The notes under the pieces were generated by a model. That model worked only from the letters and a program-made list of their open reading frames with translations, did not search any database and was not told the origin of the DNA. Shown here piece by piece: positions 1 to 12,036 of a DNA stretch of 64,000 bases. The stretch comes from Paulinella micropora. Its lineage: Eukaryota > Cercozoa > Imbricatea > Euglyphida > Paulinellidae. Numbering within the stretch: position 1 is the stretch's first letter; the number at the start of each line of letters is the position of its first letter. The stretch spans positions 58,501 to 122,500 of the forward strand of contig WBZZ01000752.1 of assembly GCA_019918135.1 (NCBI GenBank). The letters run 5' to 3'. The position numbers and the translations under genes are program-made.

Positions 1-1256
<1,256 letters not shown>

Positions 1257-1798
1257 TCAAGGGGGGAATACGGCACCACATTGCTTGTATTTTTTCAATG
1301 GTAATACATTTATTCTTGACATACTGCAGAAAAAAAAAATGAGTTGAGGGGAGGAGTTCAAAATTTACAAGAACTGCTAGAGAATCCGCTTTGACGTGCA
1401 GTATGAGGATATATCTATCGTATTTTAGCGTCTATCAGTGGGTCGATGCGCTGCATGGCATGACTTCATAGCGCATATTGCTTGCAGAAAGAAATCAGAA
1501 GGTGCATAACTCCCGAAAATGTTATTTCCGTCATAAAATCGGGAGGGGGTACTGTAGGCATCACCCCCCGGATAGCTGGTAAAAAGTACCTTTTTCCTGG
1601 TGACAGCTGCACCAGCTTGTTTTTCAGTATTATTTGTCCGGATTGGACCGGATACCATTTTATTCCTGGTCTGTTGCAGTTTTCCTTTTTCGGCTTCACT
1701 GAGCTAATACAACGAGACATCATTCTCATTCTTGAGGACTGTGTTTGGTTATATTACCGACTTTTTATTGAGCTATCGTTGGGGGCACTACAAAATTA
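1257..1798 (-). mobile_element. SINE-B interspersed repeat, long copy
   Basis: A roughly 530-bp repeat that also occurs at 18410-18921 in the same orientation, with shorter copies at 10418-10640, 11035-11275 and 41302-41515. Read on the minus strand it begins near 1790 with CCCCCAACGATAGCTCA (tRNA A-box-like), and the consensus contains GAATGATGTCTCGTTGTATT and then a GGTCCGATCCGG B-box-like stretch and GGGGGGTGATGCCTACAG. The distal part, 1257-1540, resembles 18410-18720 more loosely. Family assignment as a tRNA-derived SINE is inference from the box-like motifs and the repeated, dispersed occurrence in both orientations. Confidence 0.6.
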
Positions 1799-2617
1799 AT
1801 ATATATTAATACAAAGCGGTGGCCAGGGGACAGATTCTGGTGATAGTCACTGCCCTAATTACTCAGTCACCAATAACAGTTTAATTTTTTTTCTTCTTTT
1901 TTTTGGATTGATTGATGGTATGATATAATAGTATCTTTAAGGACAGCCAGAAAAGAGACGACAGTACAAAAGAATAACATTAGTAAGTCAAACGCTTACT
2001 ATGCAGTGTGAAAAAAAGTATTCGGCTAAGTATATATTATTAATATTAATGTTTCTAAGTAAGTCGTGTCAATTTTTAAGCAGCAGGTTGACTCCTCTCT
2101 GAAATTTGTCATCCTCATACTGTGATCCATTAGCAGAATGGCAATCAGAAATCTGGATGTTGTTGAGAATGATGATAACATTCACCCTGTTGTGGTTGGC
2201 ATTTTACTCGCCGCCGCCTCCACCTTCACCACTATTATTATTCTTAGAGACCGCGCAGACGCAGCTTTGTACGCAACCACAGCAGTAGCACTGGAAGCAC
2301 GTGCAACCACACCTGTATACCACAGAACAATACTCACATGTAGTATAATTCATTTTTACCAATACATCCCAAATTATGTCTCATAAATGCGCAGAGCTGG
2401 AGGCACGAAGTGGCTGGAAAATTTAACGATAACTGCAAACCACTGCGGTTGGGAGAGATGTATGTACATGCATATGTTGAACCATCCCCCTTTACATTCA
2501 TGTAAGTGTGCACCACATGTGAGGTCTTAGAGGTACAATCAATGCCGTGAAGACAGTATGTTCCATCTTAAATGAAACATGAAGCTCCTGTGAACGCACA
2601 GTAAGTATAACGTACAT

Positions 2618-2670
<53 letters not shown>

Positions 2671-2865
2671 CAGGATGAAAACGGGGAGTACTTACGATTC
2701 ATAGTTGTTGAAGAGCATTCCCAAGTCGCGTTCGAAGAGCATGTAATCAGCCAAAAACGTGGCCGTCAACAACGCAGCCCTGCGAACGAACATAACCCAT
2801 GTAGCATACAAGTCTCTATGTATGATTATTTATTTACTTATTTATTATTATTATTATTATTATTA
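1799..2865. other. No gene; AT-rich spacer with a (GA)n microsatellite
   Basis: About 1 kb with no convincing coding region. It has AT-rich sequence with short poly-T runs, a (GA)n tract at about 2621-2669, and the unique 2800-2850 segment (GCATACAAGTCTCTATG) directly before SINE-A array 2. That segment recurs at 3471-3520 inside the array. Confidence 0.5.
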
Positions 2866-3131
2866 TGGACACCGTGATAGCCCAGTGGTCAAGTTCTACC
2901 ATCTGGGCCCTGTCGCCAGTTCGATTCCCGTCGGTGCCACCAGTATTTTCATTGAACATACCTATTTCTGGACCAGTATTTTCATTGAACATACCGGCCC
3001 GTCTGGAAGTGTTGGAACTGCCCTTGCGGGGGTGTCATTAGAGCTTATCGTCAATTCTTCGTACTCCCCTCACGGGTGAGGACGATGGAGGCGCATGTGC
3101 AGAAATGCATCAGCCATTGACAGAGAAGCAC

Positions 3132-3171
<40 letters not shown>

Positions 3172-3402
3172 TGGACACCGTGATAGCCCAGTGGTCAAGT
3201 TCTACCATCTGGGCCCTGTCGCCAGTTCGATTCCCGTCGGTGCACCAGTATTTTCATTGAACATACCGGTCCGTCTGGAAGTGTTGGAACTGCCCGTGCG
3301 GGGGTGTCATTAGAGCCTATCGTCAATTCTTCGTACTCCCCTCACGGGTGAGACGATGGAGGCGCATGTGCAGATTTGCATCAGCGATTGACAGAGAAGC
3401 AC

Positions 3403-3471
<69 letters not shown>

Positions 3472-3508
3472 GTTGCATACAAGTCTCTATTTATGATTAT
3501 TATTTATA

Positions 3509-3552
<44 letters not shown>

Positions 3553-4088
3553 GGACACCGTGATAGCCCAGTGGTCAAGTTCTACCATCTGGGCCCTGTC
3601 GCCAGTTCGATTCCCGTCGGTGCCACCAGTATTTTCATTGAACATACCGGTCTATTTCTGGACCAGTATTTTCATTGAACATACCGGCCCGTCTGGAAGT
3701 GTTGGAACTGCCCTTGCGGGGGTGTCATTAGAGCTTATCGTCAATTCTTCGTACTCCCCTCACGGGTGAGACGATGGAGGCGCATGTGCAGAAATGCATC
3801 AGCCATTGACAGAGAAGCACTATTATTATTGTTATTATTATTATTATTATTATTTGTGGACACCGTGATAGCCCAGTGGTCAAGTCCTACCATCTGGGCC
3901 CTGTCGCCAGTTCGATTCCCGTCGGTGCCACCAGTATTTTCATTGAACATACCGGTCCGTCTGGAAGTGTTGGAACTGCCCTTGCGGGGGTGTCATTAGA
4001 GCCTATCGTCAATTCTTCGTACTCCCCTCACGGGTGAGACGATGGAGGCGCATGTGCAGATTTGCATCAGCCATTGACAGAGAAGCAC

Positions 4089-4129
<41 letters not shown>

Positions 4130-4358
4130 GTGGCCCTGTCGCCAGTTCGATTCCCGTCGGTGCCACCAGTATTTTCATTGAACGTACCGATCCGTCTGGA
4201 CCAGTATTTTCATTGAACATACCGGCCCGTCTGGAAGTGTTGGAACTGCCCTTGCGGGGGTGTCATTAGAGCTTATCGTCAATTCTTCGTACTCCCCTCA
4301 CGGGTGAGACGATGGAGGCGCATGTGCAGAAATGCATCAGCCATTGACAGAGAAGCAC

Positions 4359-4424
<66 letters not shown>

Positions 4425-4655
4425 GGACACCGTGATAGCCCAGTGGTCAAGTTCTACCATCTGGGCCCTGTCGCCAGTTCGATTCCCGTCGGTGCCACCA
4501 GTATTTTCATTGAACATACCGGTCCGTCTGGAAGTGTTGGAACTGCCCTTGTGGGGGTGTCATTAGAGCCTATCGTCAATTCTTCGTACTCCCCTCACGG
4601 GTGAGACGATGGAGGCGCATGTGCAGATTTGCATCAGCCATTGACAGAGAAGCAC
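2866..4655 (+). mobile_element. SINE-A array 2: six SINE copies in (ATT)n
   Basis: Plus-strand copies at 2866-3131, 3173-3402, 3553-3820, 3858-4088, 4131-4358 and 4425-4655, each followed by (ATT)n. Units have the same tRNA-like head, the same A and B boxes and the same GAGAAGCAC end as array 1. Two subtypes alternate: those with two CAGTATTTTCATTGAACAT modules separated by GGTCTATTTCTGGAC or similar (2866, 3553, 4131), and those with one (3173, 3858, 4425). The 4131 copy starts inside the head and lacks the A box. The unique flank 2800-2850 is repeated at 3471-3520 between copies 2 and 3, which shows that part of the array grew by segmental duplication rather than by new insertion. Confidence 0.85.
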
Positions 4656-4742
4656 TATTATTATTATTCTTATTCTTATTATTATTATTATCATCATCAT
4701 CATCATCACCCTCATCCTCATCCTCATCATCATCATCATCGT
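4656..4742. repeat. Degenerate (ATT)n to (TCA/TCC)n microsatellite
   Basis: The SINE-A tail changes from (ATT)n through CTT-interrupted units into TCATCATCA and CCTCATCCTCA runs. This looks like slippage-driven drift of a trinucleotide array. Confidence 0.7.
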
Positions 4743-7240
4743 CCTTTCTTTTACCCCTTATACAAATTTCGCCACAACCCAACCCTGTCTGTATCTACAC
4801 TTCAAGTGCTGTGCGGGTACCGGTCCGCTCCCGTAAGCTCCGGCTTGAAGTCGATCTGGAAGCGGTCCACATCTGCGCACGCCACATCACACCCGTGTGT
4901 TGTTTAGATAGCAAGCGGGTAGCGAACATCGCACCCACTATTTAGGAGCATAGCCATTATTGCAATCCGTTTGTTACCAGTGGCACATTCAGAGAACGCT
5001 TCCTGGATGTTCTTAGGACGCAGCTTCATGATCTCTCCTACCTCCTGTTCGCTGTTATTCGTCACCTACGTAGTAACATATTTGTCGTCAATTTCACATC
5101 TGTCGTCAGTTTCAAAAAAGATGCGAGACAAGAATGCCATGGAGACGTGAACGCATACATGCACACACGCATACATACATGCCACCGTCGCACGAGTAGC
5201 AGCCTGAGCTAGCTATGATAAGCATGTGTGGCTGACGCGAAACCAGGCATGTCTGTTCACAGTGGCCAAGGACCTTGAAATGGGAAGTCACGCAGAGTTC
5301 GCTGCAGCCGCCAAAAATGCACGGGCCTGGAACAACCACCACACAACAGATTGCCTAGCGGGCCGTTGCGATGTCAAGCCTCGCATGGTTACATGGACAA
5401 ACGCAACTTCAATCGCCCTTTATAAAACAAAAATGCTTGAAGAATATGTTTATCGTGCTTTCAAGACGGGGATGGTGGCGGCTGTCAACCTTTGACTTTG
5501 AGGTTGTGGGTCTCCGATCCCTCGGGGATGATAAAAAGAGTCGGGTTGAAGAAAGCTTCAAAGCAAGTAGCTTGACGGACACGCGCCATTTTCTGTCAAA
5601 CCATGCCAGGTATGGGAGTTTGTTTGAGGGAGGGGGAGAGGAAAGAAGAAAGATATTTGGATCAGAAACAAAACGGACAGAAGGTTAGTGACGTAATAAA
5701 AAAGCATGGAACATTTCGAGGGTAAAAAGGTGCGAAATCATTCTATTAAAATACAGGGTACAGCAAAGAAATGCAGCAGCTATGCTTTCTCCGGAGAACG
5801 GACCTGGCCACTCTTGATTTCACCAGGCTGCTCCGTCCCGACGTCGCCCTTGTGCAAGATCATCTCATCCGAACAGCCTAGCACAGGTACACAATTCCCA
5901 CAAGCTTTCTCCCTGCTATTACGTGTTGTGGAAACAGGTATGTCCTCTTTAGAGCCATCAGAGGGAGTTTTCAAAAATTAAGCTCATTTCTGTGGGGTTG
6001 TCGTCAGCATCTTACTTTCTACAGTTGTCGTCTGGAATTTGTTACTAATTGTCTGTTGTAATGCTTGCGTGCCTTTGTTGTCCTGCTAGTCTCATCGGAG
6101 AGAAACAAGAAAATGGAGCAACACGGTAAAAAAAAGGTGGGTGTCTTGTGAACCCTGGGTCCAGGCGCAGCCGCAGCACATCATGGGCTTGGCACTGCAC
6201 AGCCCCGGGCGCTCCAATGAGTAGTCAAAGGTGTCCTCGCCTGCCATGCGCCACAACAACACAAACAACAACAATTCAGCAATCTGTGGGTATGTGTAGG
6301 TGATCTGTTCTGCACTAGCGAGGCTGATATGGGGTGGGCAGATAAGCAGCAGGGCAAACGAATGGTGGCAGACCAGTTGAGGGGTGGCTGATTTTGACCA
6401 CCAAGGAATGGCGCGGGTCGCAGCAAATACGTGCACAACCACCGCTACACACACACCAATGGGTCAGCTCTTCCCCTCTCTTTCATGGACATCTTCGCGA
6501 AGAAAATGTGTTTTGTACGTGAGCTTTTGACAGATCATGCATTCAACGCTCAGCAAAAGACTTCGAGACCTCTTTTCCTTGGCGGTCAAAAGGACGGGGC
6601 CCTGGACAGATTCGCTATGGATAGTGTAGACATTTTCCTTCTCGCAACACCCACCTAGGGTACACACAAAATGATGTTAGCTTGTTTACGTGAGCAGATC
6701 CATTCTAAAAGTCCATAGTTGGGCAGGTAAGAGAACGTAGGAGAACCTTGTGGACGTATTTTAAGCCACACATGGGCTTCGAATGTATGTATGCATGCAT
6801 GTAATGTAATGTTATTTACTTACTTGTGTGTGCTTTGTTGTTGCTAATTTTTATTCTTGTTCACTCATTCATGCATACATAAATACATGCATAAACAAAG
6901 GCAGGTCGAGCTGGCAGGGCAGGGTTGGACGCGATGCAAGTGCAGGCAGGGACCGGAGCACATTTCCAACAAGCTGTGCTTCTGTTGAACGTAGATAGTC
7001 TGGTGCTGAAGCAGCGTGTCTCCCAACAGGTCCCCTACCACCACCCGACAACATACTTACCAACCACTATATCTCTACTCCTACTTTCAACTGCTCCTAC
7101 TTCTACCAACTCCCCTACCCACCCACAAGAGCGAGAGATGAGACCGCTGGCTTTTGCGGCTTCAGGTTGATCACTCATCACTTGTCCTGCGGGCGCTGCA
7201 CACGACAACGGCAGCAAGATGACTGACTGAGGTGGCGGGA
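4743..7240. other. No supported gene; unassigned spacer
   Basis: About 2.5 kb of mixed-composition sequence. The longest plausible plus frame is 5226-5495 (about 90 codons, Ala-rich start, no recognised domain, no homologue in the window). Other frames are short and unsupported. It may contain decayed host or transposon sequence, but nothing in it can be named. Confidence 0.4.
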
Positions 7241-7245
7241 GGGGA

Positions 7246-7257
7246 TGCAGAGAGAGA

Positions 7258-7288
<31 letters not shown>

Positions 7289-7455
7289 CGTGTGTGTGTG
7301 TTGTGTAGGTGGGGCAGATAAAGAGAGAGTGTGTGTGTGGGGGGGGGGGGGGGAGGAGATGGGGTGGATACAGACACAGAGTGTGTGCGTGTATGCGTGT
7401 GTGTGTGTGTGTGGGGGGGGGGGGTGGATACAGAGAGAGAGATAGAGATGAGTTG
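7246..7455. repeat. Compound GA / GT / poly-G microsatellite
   Basis: (GA)n at 7250-7288 runs into (GT)n, then a G-run at about 7339-7352, a second (GT)n, a second G-run at about 7413-7423 and a last GA tract. The Pro/His/Ser-rich minus-strand frames across it are simple translations of the repeat. The G-runs could form quadruplexes, which is inference. Confidence 0.85.
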
Positions 7456-7965
7456 GGGAGAAGAGGAGACCCAGGTCCATACTGGAGCCCTCCATGGGTT
7501 CTGGACACGAGGCACGCAATAATGATAAGACAAAGGAAAGGGCAAAAGTACGGAAGAAGGCACTTCTTTTTAATAGCAGAATTGAAGAGAGTTACCTTTT
7601 AATTTCTTTACAAGTTTATGATCACTAAATGTACATAGGGTGCTACAGTTTCCTTACGGGCTGTCACTATCTGACACTTTTTCTCACTTGCGCCCTGGTT
7701 ATGTCTGATCAATGCATTCTGCCTTTGCTCATAGTATTGTCTCCTTGCCCCTGTCTGGTTGTTTGTTTGTGTTTTCCTTTATCTGTTATCTTCTTTTTTT
7801 GTCTTCTATTGTTCTGTCTTTCTTTCTTTCTTTTCCCCCCTCTATCCCTCTCTTTCTTCTCTTTTATTTTTCTATCTACTCAGCTGTTGAACACTGGTTC
7901 CAGTCTTCCTTTTGGACCTGCACTTATTTGGGCCAGATCGCATGCTTTTTTCTATGATACCTTTG
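7456..7965. other. No gene; T/C-rich spacer
   Basis: Pyrimidine-rich sequence (TTCTTTCTTTC runs) giving Phe/Leu/Ser-rich frames that look hydrophobic but carry no motif. No gene is called. Confidence 0.4.
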
Positions 7966-7988
7966 CTTACTGTAATATATATATATTT

Positions 7989-8036
<48 letters not shown>

Positions 8037-8193
8037 CAGCCTGTTCTTTCAGGCCTATCGACAATTATTCTATATTGATGTATGTAACATATATATATAT
8101 ATGTATATATATAATATATGTCTACATAGAGAATATATATACTCTCTCTATATATACAAGTACTTATACATATATATTATACATATATAGATC

Positions 8194-8276
<83 letters not shown>

Positions 8277-8460
8277 TAAATTATATTTATATAAATATAA
8301 TTTATATTAGATAATATAAATTATATTTATATAAATATAATTTATATTATATATGTTATATGTTATATATTATATAAATATATATTTATAATTATATATA
8401 TAAGTATATATATACATTGTATATATATTATATATATATATATGTATATACTGCATTTAT
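7966..8460. repeat. (TA)n and (GATA)n microsatellites with AT palindromes
   Basis: (TA)n at about 7972-8034 and 8088-8112, a (GATA)n tract at about 8190-8272, and then near-palindromic AT-only sequence to 8455 in which TATAAATTATATTTATATA appears twice (about 8273-8350). The region is almost pure A+T and could extrude cruciforms. Confidence 0.85.
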
Positions 8461-9296
8461 TGCCACAGTGCAAGGTAGGCGTTAAAAGCGAAATTTCTTC
8501 ATATTAAAAATTATTTTTCGGACCCAACAATCGAGAGGTTAACCCAAAAGAAAGGCCCTGACCATGACTTCATACTATTGAGGTATCGTTGACTTTTTGC
8601 AACGTACATGACTATGTCCGGTTCTGTTTCTCATGAAGGTCGCGTGTCCGTTTCGCTTGTGCACTGAGTTGGGATCAGGCCAATCGAGAATGTAGTTGTG
8701 ACTGCAACGGTATTCTAAATTAAGCTAATCGAGCCGTTACGCCACCAGATAGTAGTGCCGGCCCGGGAGCTAATCGTTACCTTGTGGGGCCCTCCCTTCT
8801 ACTGCTACATCAAACCTTACAAGCTCTCTGTATCTGTAATTTTGCTCACAATTCAATGTACAAGTCTTGGGGACATTATACATATGAAAAGAAAATTACA
8901 GTTACATTGCATCCCTTCGTGTTGCTACAAAAGACACCCCCTCTAAACTCCTTTTTTTTTCTTGTTGCTAGCACTTCGAAGGATAGAGATGCTAGCCTGA
9001 GCCTGTAATGATCTACAAACATCATCTACCAGCAGATGTTTCTATTCTGCTGTTCTCTTCCACTGAGCACATACAACTGTGGGATGGCGATGACTTGGGT
9101 GAACTCCTACTCCTCACGTCCTTGGCGAAGGTGTTTACATTGCTCCTTTTGCTTCTTCTTTCTTTCCTTGTTTCTTAATTCTTCACTGTTTCTTGTTTCT
9201 TGTTTCTTCTTTCTTCTTTCTGTCTTTTTCTTCTTTCTTCTTTGTTGTCTCTTTTTATTATTTTTTCTTTCGTCTCGCTTCTTTCTCTTTAATTAT
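8461..9296. other. No gene; spacer
   Basis: Mixed sequence ending in a T/C-rich run (9140-9290). No frame has a recognisable motif. Confidence 0.4.
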
Positions 9297-9992
9297 ATGT
9301 ATGAATGTATGCATGTATGTATGTGTATGTACATATGTATGCATGCATGCATGCATGCATGCATGTATGTATGTATGTATGTATGTATGTGTGTGTATGT
9401 GTGTGTGTGTATCCATGTATGTATGTCTGTATGCATGTATGTGTATCTATGTATGTGTATGCATCTGTATGTATCTGTATTTATGTGTATGTACATATGT
9501 ATGTATGCATGCACGCATGCATGCATGTATGTATGTATGTATGTATGCATGCACGCATGCATGCATGTATGTATGTATGTATGTATGTATGTATGCATGC
9601 ATGCAGGCATCCATGCATGTATGTATGTATGTATGTATGTGTATGTATGTGTGTGTATGTATGTATGTGTGTGTATGTATGTATGTGTGTATGTATGTAT
9701 GTGTGTGTGTGTATGTATGTATGTATGTATATGTGTATGTATGTATGTATGTATGCATGTATGTATGTATGTATGTATGTATATTATATGTATGTATGTA
9801 TGTATGTATGTATGCATGTGCATGCATGTATGCATGTATGTGTGTATGCATCTATGCATGTATGTATGTATGTATATGTGTGTGTGTGTCTATGTATGTA
9901 TGTCTGTATGTATGTATGTGTATCTATATGTATGTGTATGTGTGTATGTATGCATGTATGTATGTATGTATTTATGTATGTATGTATTTATG

Positions 9993-10026
<34 letters not shown>

Positions 10027-10315
10027 TGTGTATGTATGTATGTATGTATGTATGTATGTATGTATGTTTGTATGCATGTATGTATGTATGTATGTATGTA
10101 TGTATGTATGTATGTATGTGTGTGTATGTATGTATGTATGTATGCAGGTAGGTATGTAGGTATGTAGGTATGTAGGTATGTAGGTATGTAGGTATGCAGG
10201 AATGTATGTATGTACTAGAATGTATTTTTTACAGTATGTATGCATGTATGTATGTATGCATGCATGCATGTATGTATGTATGCATGCATGCATGTATGTA
10301 TGTATGTATGTAAAT
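9297..10315. repeat. 1-kb (ATGT)n tetranucleotide array
   Basis: Roughly 1 kb of ATGT units with ATGC, GTGT and ATCT variants. A homogeneous (AGGTATGT)n higher-order block lies at about 10145-10200, and several GCATGCATGC palindromic stretches occur (for example 9339-9366). Because the unit is four bases, all three frames stay open and give Met-Tyr-Val-Cys repeats. These are not genes. Confidence 0.9.
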
Positions 10316-10417
10316 TCTATTCTGAGGTCATTATTACCCTATGATTATTAAATTATTTAATATTAATGTTAATCAAGATTATGCACAAAAAAATCAATAT
10401 AATTTAATCAGCTGTAA

Positions 10418-10640
10418 TGCCCCCAACGATAGCTCAGTAAAAAGTCGTTAATACAACCAAACACAGTCCTCAATAATGAGAATGATGTCTCGTTGTATTA
10501 GCTCAGTGAAGCCAGGAATAAAATGGCATCAGGTCCGATCCGGACAAATAATACTGAAAAACAGGCTGGTGCACCTGTCACCAGGAAAAGAGTACTTTTT
10601 ATCGGCTATCCGGGGGGTGATGCCTACACAGCCAATACAA
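10418..10640 (+). mobile_element. SINE-B copy
   Basis: Starts GCCCCCAACGATAGCTCAGT, carries GAATGATGTCTCGTTGTATT and the GGTCCGATCCGG B-box-like motif, and ends around GGGGGGTGATGCCTACACAG. It is followed by AT-rich sequence with repeated AATATTAATCAA units (10650-10800). Its orientation is opposite to the copies at 1257 and 11035. Confidence 0.65.
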
Positions 10641-11034
10641 TTCCAGGCAATATTAATCAACCGTCTTATGATGTTACTCCTACCAATAATAATTTAATCA
10701 ATATTAATCAATATAATATCACTTAATCAATATGAACCGCTTGAGTTCAACGCAACAATACTGTTAATATTAATCAATATTAATCAACATAACTTGATCA
10801 AGTTATGACGGTGCCACTGGCAGTTGATGAAGTATTGTAATGTTAATAAAACGGAACTTATCACTGATGATAATGAAGTAACAGAACTCAAAATATTATT
10901 ATAATAGATGTAAAAAGTTGACTCCAAGAAACTTTAATTAAATTAACCGTGTGCCACAGTACCCGACCATAGTATATAATAACTTTCAATTCGGTCCGAG
11001 CCGGTACGGTATTCACATCATGAATCCGCATAAT
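10641..11034. other. No gene; AT-rich spacer with AATATTAATCAA repeats
   Basis: Low-complexity AT-rich sequence between two oppositely oriented SINE-B copies; short degenerate repeats of TTAATCAATATT. Confidence 0.5.
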
Positions 11035-11275
11035 AAGTTCTGTAGGCATCACCCCCCGGATAGCCGGTAAAAAGTACAGTTTTTCGGGTGTCAGGTGCAC
11101 CTAGTTTTTTTCCCAGTATTTCAATATCGTTTGGCAGGATTGGACCTAATGCCATTTTAATCGTGGTCTGTGGCCGCTTTCTTTTTCGGCTTCACTAAGC
11201 TAATATAACGAGACATCATTCTCCTTTGGGGGATTTGTGTCTGGTTGTATTACCGACTTTTTATCGAGCTATCTT
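11035..11275 (-). mobile_element. SINE-B copy
   Basis: Contains TAGGCATCACCCCCCGGATA, the SINE-B distal signature, and runs to CGACTTTTTATCGAGCTATC. It closely matches 18715-18921, including GTCAGGTGCACCTAGTTTTT in both. It abuts the leader of the gypsy-like element. Confidence 0.65.
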
Positions 11276-12036
11276 CAGGGATTGTAACATTGGAGTCACC
11301 AGCACAAGGCTGATTTCTTTTCTGGCTTGATTTTGGAACAGCAGAAAGAAAAATTGGACAGACCTATCTCTTCTGAGTAGGTGTTCCAAAAAATAAATAC
11401 TCCAGCACATCCCCACACAGCTCCTTTTGCAAAACCAGACGTCTAGGCGTTTGTGAGTAGGTGTCTCAGTACCCTCTACACAGCCTGTATCTGTGTCCTC
11501 ATAAGGAGGCCAGACACCAGACCTCATAGCTGTTCTTGTGTTCTCTCTTGAGACAGAGACAGAGTAGGTCAACAGACGTACAAACAAACACTCACAGTTA
11601 CAAACAAACTTGAAGGACACGAGCGTAGTACTCCTCCTTTCAAGTCTGTGCACTTAGTTGCCTCTCAAAACACATACATCAGAGTATTTTTGCAAATCTC
11701 TGACTGTTTTTCGACAATAGGTCTGAACAAGTGTCAGACGACAGGTCGACTTCTCAAGGAGTGCTTCTCGAGCCTCTTTGACATTATCTGTACGTAGGTC
11801 CTCGTACCTCATAACAGATACAACAACAAAAAGAGAAAAAGAAAAGAGGAGTGGAGAAGGAGATCAAGTTTTCAGAGAAAGTCGTATAGACTACTTCTTT
11901 CTCACAAACAAAAACACATAAGACATAGAGGTGAGACACTGTCTTTTCATCTTTCCTCTCTATTCGTTCCTCAGAGACGAACGGAGTAATTACGGAGTAG
12001 AAACAGATCTATCTCCTTTGTATTCCTTCAGAGACC
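11276..12036 (+). other. Leader region upstream of the gypsy-like gag; no gene
   Basis: About 760 bp with no coding signal, ending in a C/T-rich stretch just before the gag ATG at 12037. It probably holds the 5' LTR remnant and untranslated leader, but I find no matching direct repeat in 17910-18410, so no LTR boundary can be drawn. Confidence 0.35.

Noticed and set aside
2866-2940. Functional tRNA gene in the SINE-A head
   Set aside because: The head looks tRNA-like and ends in CCA, but the acceptor stem has an extra base, the T-stem does not pair properly, and the head is always fused to the same body.
5226-5495. Small host gene
   Set aside because: Ninety codons, no motif, no splice or promoter support; kept only as a note in the spacer.
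9036-10167. Several long plus-strand frames (up to 371 codons) and minus-strand frames across the ATGT array
   Set aside because: Translation of a 4-bp repeat open in all frames; no composition or motif of a real protein.
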